DNA of 64,000 nucleotides from Dendrolimus kikuchii. Taxonomy: Eukaryota > Arthropoda > Insecta > Lepidoptera > Lasiocampidae. The notes beneath the pieces were generated by a model that was not told where the DNA came from, ran no database searches, and saw nothing but the letters and a program-made list of their open reading frames with translations. The stretch's first letter is position 1, and each line of letters opens with the position of its first letter. Position numbers and translations under genes: made by a program. Shown one piece after another: positions 37,937 through 46,900 of the stretch. The stretch spans positions 8,808,833 to 8,872,832 of the forward strand of contig CM034415.1 in NCBI GenBank assembly GCA_019925095.2. Reading direction: 5' to 3'.

Positions 37937-40900
37937 ACTTACAAAAATAGTTAAAATCTGATAAAATGTATATTTTATCCGTGAAGGAACGGAGAATACA
38001 ATTTCCTGCGGCGGCCTGTCGTAAGAGGCGACAAAAAAACCCACAGCCAGGTGGTAGGGCATTTGCCCGACTGGATGGCTACCACCCCTGGTCTAAAGTA
38101 TGTCGCCAAAACAACCTTGAGTAGTGCTCCGGCATTAGTGACCAGGTTCCAGTCTCCCTTAAGAGAGCAGCAGCGCATTTGTAGCACCTTTGGTGTTGCA
38201 AATGTCCAGAGGCGATGGTAACCGCTTTCCATCAAGTGGGCCGTCTGCCTGTCTGCTGAACTCCTGCAATAAAAAAAAATATTCAAAGTATGTCCCATCA
38301 CTAACATTTCTTTCGGGTAATTAGTATATTTTATGTAAAAATCTCCTTTTGCTGCGAACTGAAGAGATGGCCTGATTAGGGTGGAAGAGCGAGATGGAAT
38401 GCTCCTCCCTCTCAAATGAAGATCTTCCAGCGAGGCTAGTGTGGTTCCTCGCAGGCCTACGTCTAGGCAAATTTCCCGGGTTTGGCACCAAAGCTTGTAC
38501 GACGTTTGAATAACATGTTTATGTTATCTGTCAGGAGCCTTAAGAACAGACGAGCGTGCATGACAAGAGTTATGAATGTCAAAGAAGCAAGTGAGGTGTG
38601 TAAGAATATGCCTGAATGGCGCTCTGTTGTTCGTGCCTACCCCGCAAGGGAACTGGCGTGAAGTTATGTATGTATGTAGATGCAGAAGTCGTGGAAGGCC
38701 ACGACACACCTTCCATGATCAAATTGATCGTGTACTAGCAGACGGTGATGTCACGAGCCTTAAGAACAGACGAGCGTGCATGACAAGACCTATGAATGTC
38801 AAAGAAGCAAGTGAGGTGTGTAATAATAAGCCTAAATGGCACTCTGTTGTTCGTGCCTACGCCGCAAGGGAACTGGCATGAAGTTATGTATGTATGTATG
38901 TTATCTTACCTGTCGTCCTTCACCGATTCTCTCTTGAACTCCCGCCTGTGAGTTGGGGTTGCTGTCACGGTGTGACCGCTTGTAAGAGACGGCGTCGCTG
39001 CTAGGATTTCTCTGTTGGCAAACAGAACGATGTACAGTTTCGTACTCTGTATATTAAAAATGCCTTTCGCATTCGTCACGTAACTCCGTTGTCTAAACTG
39101 ATTCTCTATGAAACTAGTGTAATTGATACGTGTCTAGATATACCGGTAAGTTTATTAGTTTCTATCCGTGCAGGAACGGAGAAAGAATACAATTTCCTGC
39201 GACCGGGCGGCCTATCGTAAGAGGCGACAAAACAACCCACAGCCAGGTGGTGGGGCATTTGCCCGATTGGATGCCTACCACCCCTGGTCTAGAGTATGCC
39301 GCCATAACAACCTTGAGTTGTTCCGGCATTAGTGACCAGGTTTCAGACTCCTTTAAGAGAGCAGCAGCAGTATCACCTTTCGTGTCACAAATGCCCATAG
39401 GCGATGTTAACATCTTTCTATTAAATGGGCCGTCTGCGTCTGCTGAAATCCTGAAATAAAAAATAACTTTAAAAAAATCAATTAAAATAAAAAGATGTAA
39501 GAAATATCATATACTTTTTTATTCATTCATTCATTTAATTATCGTAATACCGTAATAGTAAGATTACAATATAGTTTCTTCATTTTCTTAAGCCTATGTA
39601 TAGCTCAGTTGAACTGTAGGTTATCAACTGAAGCCATTCAACGGAGTTCTAGTGAAAATTCAAAAGGCCACATTTGACTATACAGTTCACATTTCTCACA
39701 AAACACATAATTACTACTCAAAAACTATCGTTTGTAATACCGAAGTAAGAAAGAGAGTTGGTCTGAAAGAGAGTGTCGGGGTGAAGGTAAGGAAAGGAAT
39801 GCTCCGGTGGTTCGGGCATGTGGAAAGAATGACTAAACAGATATACAATGCAAAAGTGGATGGATGCAGAAGTCGTGGAAGGCCACGACACACCTTCCAT
39901 GATCAAATTGATCGTGTACTAGCAGAAGGTGATGTCAGGAGCCTTAAGAACAGACGAGCGTGCATGACAAGAGTTATGAATGTCAAAGAAGCAAGTGAGG
40001 TGTGTAAGAATAAGCCTGAATGGCGTTCTGTTGTTCGTGCCTACCCCACAAGGGAACTGGCGTAAAGTTATGTATGTATGTTTGTAAAAACGATCAATAT
40101 CCTACAACTATTGTTCATTTTAGAGTAATTTGACACATTTTTAGAAAATAAAACTGCACAGCACAGCGTCTCCTTTCAGTTCCCTCTAAAAACTCCTTCA
40201 CTGCAGTTCTTGCCTACTATCTGTTCGTGATGAGCAACAGGTACAGCCATTGACAACTCTACTATTTTCTTTTTGTACAAAGAAAGGGTCGTGATGTATA
40301 GGTGCGAAGCTTGGATGCTTATCCTCAAGGAGGAGAACCAGCTTTTATTAGCAGAAAGAAAGGTTTTCCGTAAGATTCTGGGTCCAACAAAGAGAGAGGA
40401 TGGTAGCTGGAGGGTCCGAACCAACCTCGAAATCGAGAATCTCGTGGCCGAGACTAACATAATAGGAGAAACAAAAGCTCACCGCCTCCGCTGGCTCGGT
40501 CACGTAGAACGGATGGGAGAGGATCGCAGCGTGAGAAAAGCATAGCATATTCGGGACGGCAGGTAAGTCGGCATCCGGTCGGCCGTCCCAAATATCGCTA
40601 GAAAAACAGAGTCGAGGCTGATCTGTTGGAGCTACGAGCCAGTAATTGGCAAGATACTACGCAGGACAGAGCAAAATGGGATGCTCTTGTTTCGGAGGCT
40701 AAGACCCCCCACTTTGGGTCGCTGAGTTAGCGGAGTAAGTACAAAGAAGGGGTTATAAAAAACGTGTCAGCTTCTGTATAGTATTCATTGTAACGTTTCA
40801 CTATCCTGTTAATTAGGGCACGTTCATCTTAGTTAGTTCTAGGTATCTTAACCGTAAACATATGACGCGTACGGTTTTTCCGAATCGGCCCAGTAGTTTT

Positions 40901-43900
40901 TACGCGAATCTCGAACAAACAGACAAGAGATATAAAAAGATTGCATCATGTTCTCCATCGTTTGTGTAGTCTTTTCAAGTTGTTTTTTTTTTAATTGCTT
41001 TAATGTACAGACACGGCATGTTTAGAATGTTATAATATTATAGATTTGGTACCGAATTTAGGATGTTAAATATAATTTTATTTTATTTTATTACTATTTT
41101 TTGTTCCGTGCAGAAACGGAGAAAGAATACAATTTCCTGCAGCCTGGCAGCTTGTCGTAAGAGGCAACAAAACAACCCACAGCCACTGCTGAACTCATGC
41201 AATTAAAAAATTAAAATAATAATATTTATTTAATATTTTTAAATTCCATCAGTTTTCTGTTTGTCACAAAAATATTTACTACTTTTTAGTTGCTTGAATA
41301 GCTTTAGAAATAATATTTTAAGCGCCTGTAGAAATTGTACGACTTGTATGCGTATACAAGTTTTGCTTTTCGATGGGTTTGCTCTCGACTTCCCTGGGAT
41401 CCACGCATCAGATCCAATGGTGACAATGGCATCATCTCAGGAGTATTCTCGACTAATAAAACAAATTTAAAATCGGTCCACAATTAACGGAGAAATAGCG
41501 TAACAAAATACAAAAAAATAAAAACGTGCGTCTCGGGATGCCCGGCAGAAGTGATAACTTAAACTAATTTTTTTAAATTGTTTAACTTGAGAAAAGCTTA
41601 GGTTATTACTTACATTTTATGTATATTCATATGATAATGTAAGGAAAGGTTATCTATACTATATGTTCAATCACATAATCTAATTTATATCCCAAATCTA
41701 TAAATTTGAATACATGCTACTGATTAGTTGTGGTGAAAAGTAACTAGATGGCGTTACACGTTTTGAAATCGGCATAAAGTCGATTTATTTGACGGCCTCT
41801 GTGGTTGAGCGGGCTAAGCCTTTGCCGGCGTACCTCACTGCAACGCAGAGGTTCCGGGTTCGATTCCTGGTATAGTAAATTCCGGAAACGTATTTTCTCC
41901 GTTATTTACTATGGTCTGGGTGTCTGGGATCGGCCCCAGAGTAGTCCGTTGTATATTACCCATAACACAAGCGTAACTTGCTTAATTTGGGGATATACAA
42001 TGTGTGTGTTTGTCTGCCGATTATTATAGATTATTATTATTATTTTTATTTGAATTCTTTTCTAAAGACTCAGGTTAACCTGGAAATACCAAATTAACAC
42101 GGGTGAACACCAAGTGTTAATTTGGGGCGTGGTGTCATGAATGGTGGTGTTTTATTTTTTATAGTGTTACATATTGTTCTTCTTCATTTAATTGCAGAAA
42201 TTTTCTAACTATCCTACATGTATTGAGTATTGCTGCTTTTTGTAATGAGATGTAAATGTGTTTAGGTAGACCAAGTATTTCGAGCCGTAAGGATAAATCT
42301 TTTGCTATAACCCCGGTGGTGGAAACTACTATTGGGACTATTGTAACTTTATGCATATTCCAGAGTCTCTTGACTTCTTCCTGTAATTCTGTATATTTAC
42401 GTATTTTTTCAGTGATAGTGGATTGGATGTTGTGTGTATTCGGTATGGCTATATCTATTAAGTATGTGTTTATTATTATTATTCTCATACATTGAAAATT
42501 TTATCCTACCTACATGACAGTTTTTTTTTTTTTTTTTTTAAATGAAACAATTCTACGGACTCTAAAGTTCCGTACCTTTTTTAATTTGAAGTTTATTAGT
42601 TGTATTGGTTTGTGTCTTTTTATTGCGCTGATAACATTGTTCTTTTTTTTATTATTGTATTAAAGTTGACGACATAGACACGGGTGGTGCTTATTGATTA
42701 ATTTCTTAATCTCTAAGTATTTTATGTTATATGAATTTTTTTTTTATTATTGTTTGCTATTTGTGTATTGGTTTATAGATGTATTGGACTTATTATATTA
42801 CTTATTCTAACTTGTGTAGTGTTGCTGTTATAAAGTGGGTGTGGTGTTTGGCGTGTGTGGAGTCTTAGGTGCTAATATTATTATGCTTTTCTTAGGATAT
42901 GTATATATTTTTTTTTTGTGTGGTTTATTGGGTTTTTTTTTGTGGTTTTTTGGTTTTTTTTTTTTTTTTTTTCCTTAAAATGTACATTACAAGTAGTCTT
43001 AAAAATAGCTTATTCTAATACATTTTGTTGTTTTTTATTTATTTTTGTGTCAGGGTGGAATTTTTGTTTGTTCGTTGTGTGTTGGTGATTTTGGTGTGCT
43101 GTTTGTTTATTATGTGTCATAGTGTCTTTTGTGACTTGTGTTGTTCTGTGTTATTTGTGTTTTGTGTGTTTTGTTGTTCTGGTGTGTACCTACATGACAG
43201 TTTTATATTATAGACTTTGTTCTGCCACAGCTGTGTTACGAGTTTTATTTCAAATTATAAATCCTTTGTTTAATTTGCGAAAATATAATTAAATAGTGAT
43301 AATTAAACGAGCTATTTCGAACACTATACTATAATATTATAAAGATGTAAAATTTGTGACGTTATAGGGGGTAATCTCTGGATCTACTAAACCGATTTTA
43401 AAAATTCTTTTACTGTTCCAAAGCTACATTAATAGGGAGTGTCATAGGCTATATAACATGAAGCTATATACCACGGGAGTGGGACAAAGCGCGGGTGAAA
43501 CCGCGCCGGGCCGCTAGTTTATTAATAAATTTATTGATTATAAAATATTTTAAAATTACAACATTATCGAGCCTGCTTACCGCTGCCGTATGCGTGAAAG
43601 AAAGGGCAGCCAGACAGACTGGCGTCGTAACGCGTTACGTAACGAAGCGGTTTACCCTCCCATAAAAAGTTCAAAATATACAGTGGAATAATTCAGAACG
43701 TCCTACTTTCGGAAGTCGGTTACAAAGATTAGACGCCAGCAAATCAACGGTAGAAAGTGGTATACAGAGAAAGGCCCGTCAGTCAGCGTTACATAACAAA
43801 TTATAATAATTTCCATACAATAACAGAAACGCCTTTTACGCGTGAAATAATATCCACGCCGTATCATGAACTTAATTCATGTCAAAAACTTAATCATACC

Positions 43901-46900
43901 AGAGAGCAGAAGGTTTCTTTAGGGTTGCCATGTGGTAGACCACTTAGCATCTTGAAGTCGGTGCATTTTGCAATGTTGTTATTGTTTTTGGAACGAAGTT
44001 CCTTATCGCGCGTTGTGAAAGGGGGCTAGACGGAAAAAATTCTTACGAAAAGTTGTCACGACACTTTTTGCTATAGTAAGCTATTGTAAGCTGTGCGGCG
44101 TCGCATGTTTCTCTGTCTGTCTGTCTGTCTCTCTCTCTCAATTCCAATTACAATTCCTTCACTAATTAATCGATAGGAACTTCGTTCCATCCGGGTGTCC
44201 CTTGACATCTCTCAAGTTTTTTCTCTTTTACTTGGCACCGACTTCAAGATGTTTTTTTTAAATTTTTTATTGCAGGAGTTCAGCAGACAGGCAGACGGCC
44301 CACTTGATGAAAAGCGGTTACCATCGCGTATGGACATTTGTAACACCAAAGATGCTACAAATGCGCTGCTGCTCTCTTAAAGGAGACTGGAACCTGGTCA
44401 CTAATGCTGGAACACAACTCAAGGTTGTTATGGTTGCATACTCTAGACCAGGGGTGGTAGCCATCCAGTCGGGAAAACACCCTACCACCTGGCTGTGGGT
44501 TGTTTAGTCGCCTCTTACGACAGGCCGCCCGGCCGCAGGAAATTGTATTCTTTCTCCGTTCCTGCACGGATAAAATAGTAGTATACATATCTTTATAAAT
44601 AGAAAAATAAAAAGTAAGACACTTGGGCATATCTCGTTCGTCAGAAAGAAAGGAGGAAAAAAGAAGATAAATACGAAAGGGTATACTGCTGAGGACAAAG
44701 GCAAGGCAGGAAAGGCAAAAATTGTACACGCATGCCAATAGTAGAATTTCTATAGGCGCTTGAGCTATATTTCTTTAAAAAAATAGCTCTCTATATAAAT
44801 GTTGTTATAAGGAAATATCAAAGTGATATTTCAACCCTACAACGAGAAGGGTTGAACAGATGAAAGCGGGTGAAAGAGGGTTGGGGTAATTAAAAAATAA
44901 CATCCAGTTACCCGCTCATGTGTGGCAGAGGGATGATTAATATGTACACAGAGCTGTTATAACCACCCAGGTTTCGCTAAGCTTTTTTAATTTTAATAGG
45001 TCCAAACCCAACGTTTATGAGGGTCGAAATTTTTTATTGTTGTTATTATCTTATGAGAGTAAAGATAAGCATGCGGTTAGAGTATATGAAAATATTGTAT
45101 TGTTGTTGTGTGCTATTAATTGAAAAAATCTAGTAAAATCCCAATTTGATGAATTCATTATCTTTATATTCCTGTTTTCTTTTACCGTCTCCCAATTATT
45201 TGGGGCGCAAACCGGTGCGTCTGGTTGTCTATTGGTAAAATGGGGATGGAGGAATCAGCTCGTATAGCATAAATACGCGATTTGGAAACACCTAGTTCTA
45301 AAAGACCTGTTGATCAATGCCGCTGACTACGTTAGGGGTGACGCCTGGCCTGAAGGGGCAGAATTATTTTTAAAAAAAGCAATAAATTTGCAAAACATAG
45401 ACATTTTTATAGTAAGGTTTGCTTGGTATCGACTTCAAGAGGTTTATCCTTTTTGATGAATTTTTATTATTTGGTCTATTTTTACACTAGTATCTATTGA
45501 TCAAAACTAAAAAAAATATTAGTCAGGGCTTGAAAAGCGAAAACGAAGTCGAATTGGTTAAAGCTTAAGCGCATAGGAGCTTTTTTTTAAACTTTAACGG
45601 TTTTTGATATAATAATAATTTTTATTTGTCAGAACGTAGTAAAAAAGTTGTTACAATGATAAGTTGATGTCCTATACATTCTACAATTTTCATGGTGTGC
45701 AAAAAATAACAATAATTTTAAATTAATTTAATATTTATCATATATATTATTCCGTCTTCTTTAACATACCTATATCTATATTTGTATTTTTTATGTTATT
45801 TATTATATTTATTTAACCAAATTATTTATTAATATTTAATTATTTTTTAAATTATTATTCCTTTAATGTATTTAAATTATCTATAATTTATTTTTGAATA
45901 ATATGTATGTCAATCAACTAAATCTACATCTCATGTCAAATACGTATAAATTGTAAATTAAAATAATATTATTTATTAAAAGTCAATTATGCTCAGGTAC
46001 TACCAGTACCTTTTGTTAACAAAATACCGAGAAGTAAGCGGTAAGAAAAGTTCGTTAAGTAGGTTTTTCGAGTAAACCGGTTACGAACGGTTCTTGTCGC
46101 AAACCTTCAAATCGCCACCGTGTAGTATCTACAGCAAGATTTCAGTGGCACACAAACACATATTAGAGACAGTTATCTTTTTTATTGCAGGAATACAGCA
46201 GACAGGCAGACGGTCCACTTGATGGAAAGCGGTTACCATCGCCTATGGACATTTGCAACACCAAGGTGCTACAAATATGCTGCTTCTCTCTTAAGGGACA
46301 CTGAAACCTAATCATTAATACCGGAACACAACTCAAGGTTGTTATGGCGATATACTTTAGACCAGGGGTGATAGACATCCAGTCGTGCAAATGCCCTACC
46401 ACCTGGCTGTGGGGTATTTAGTCACCTCTTACGATAGGCCACCCGGCCGCAGGAAATTATATTCTTTCTCCGTTCCTGCACGGATAAAGTTATCAGAGAA
46501 TATAAAAAGTATTTCTCGCGAAATAACCCGATTAATACTCGGAATGAAATAGTTGAATAAAACCGGTTATAACTGTTAAAAAGCGGTTAATTTTAAAACC
46601 GGTTCCAAGTCCCGGTATTAACAGCTCTATATGTATCACATGTATCATCTTTCAGCGATATCCGACATGGCATCGTTCAATAACAGTTCAGGAAATGTAT
46701 TGTGCCTCGATTGTTGCAGATCAATTCATTCCAATTATTTGTACTTATTGAAATTTCGGAGGTATATTTTTTTCTGAAATACCCTCTTCCGTTTATCTAC
46801 ATTATGATGGATTCTTATTTATTTTTTACTAGCTGTGCCCGCGAGTTCGTCTGCGTGGAATATATTTAACGGAACCCTAATTTTTAAAGTAGCCTAAGTT

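Noticed and set aside
38910..39046. Alternative frame [18 protein letters not shown] in the exon
   Set aside because: Open, but it ends out of phase with the well-supported next exon (34392-34576).
41791..41870. A functional tRNA gene
   Set aside because: The boxes are there but the acceptor stem does not close and the sequence continues into a SINE body.
43025..43213. Cys/Phe-rich 62-codon plus-strand ORF
   Set aside because: Lies in the T/G-rich antisense of a poly(A) retroposon and runs through its TSD; low complexity.
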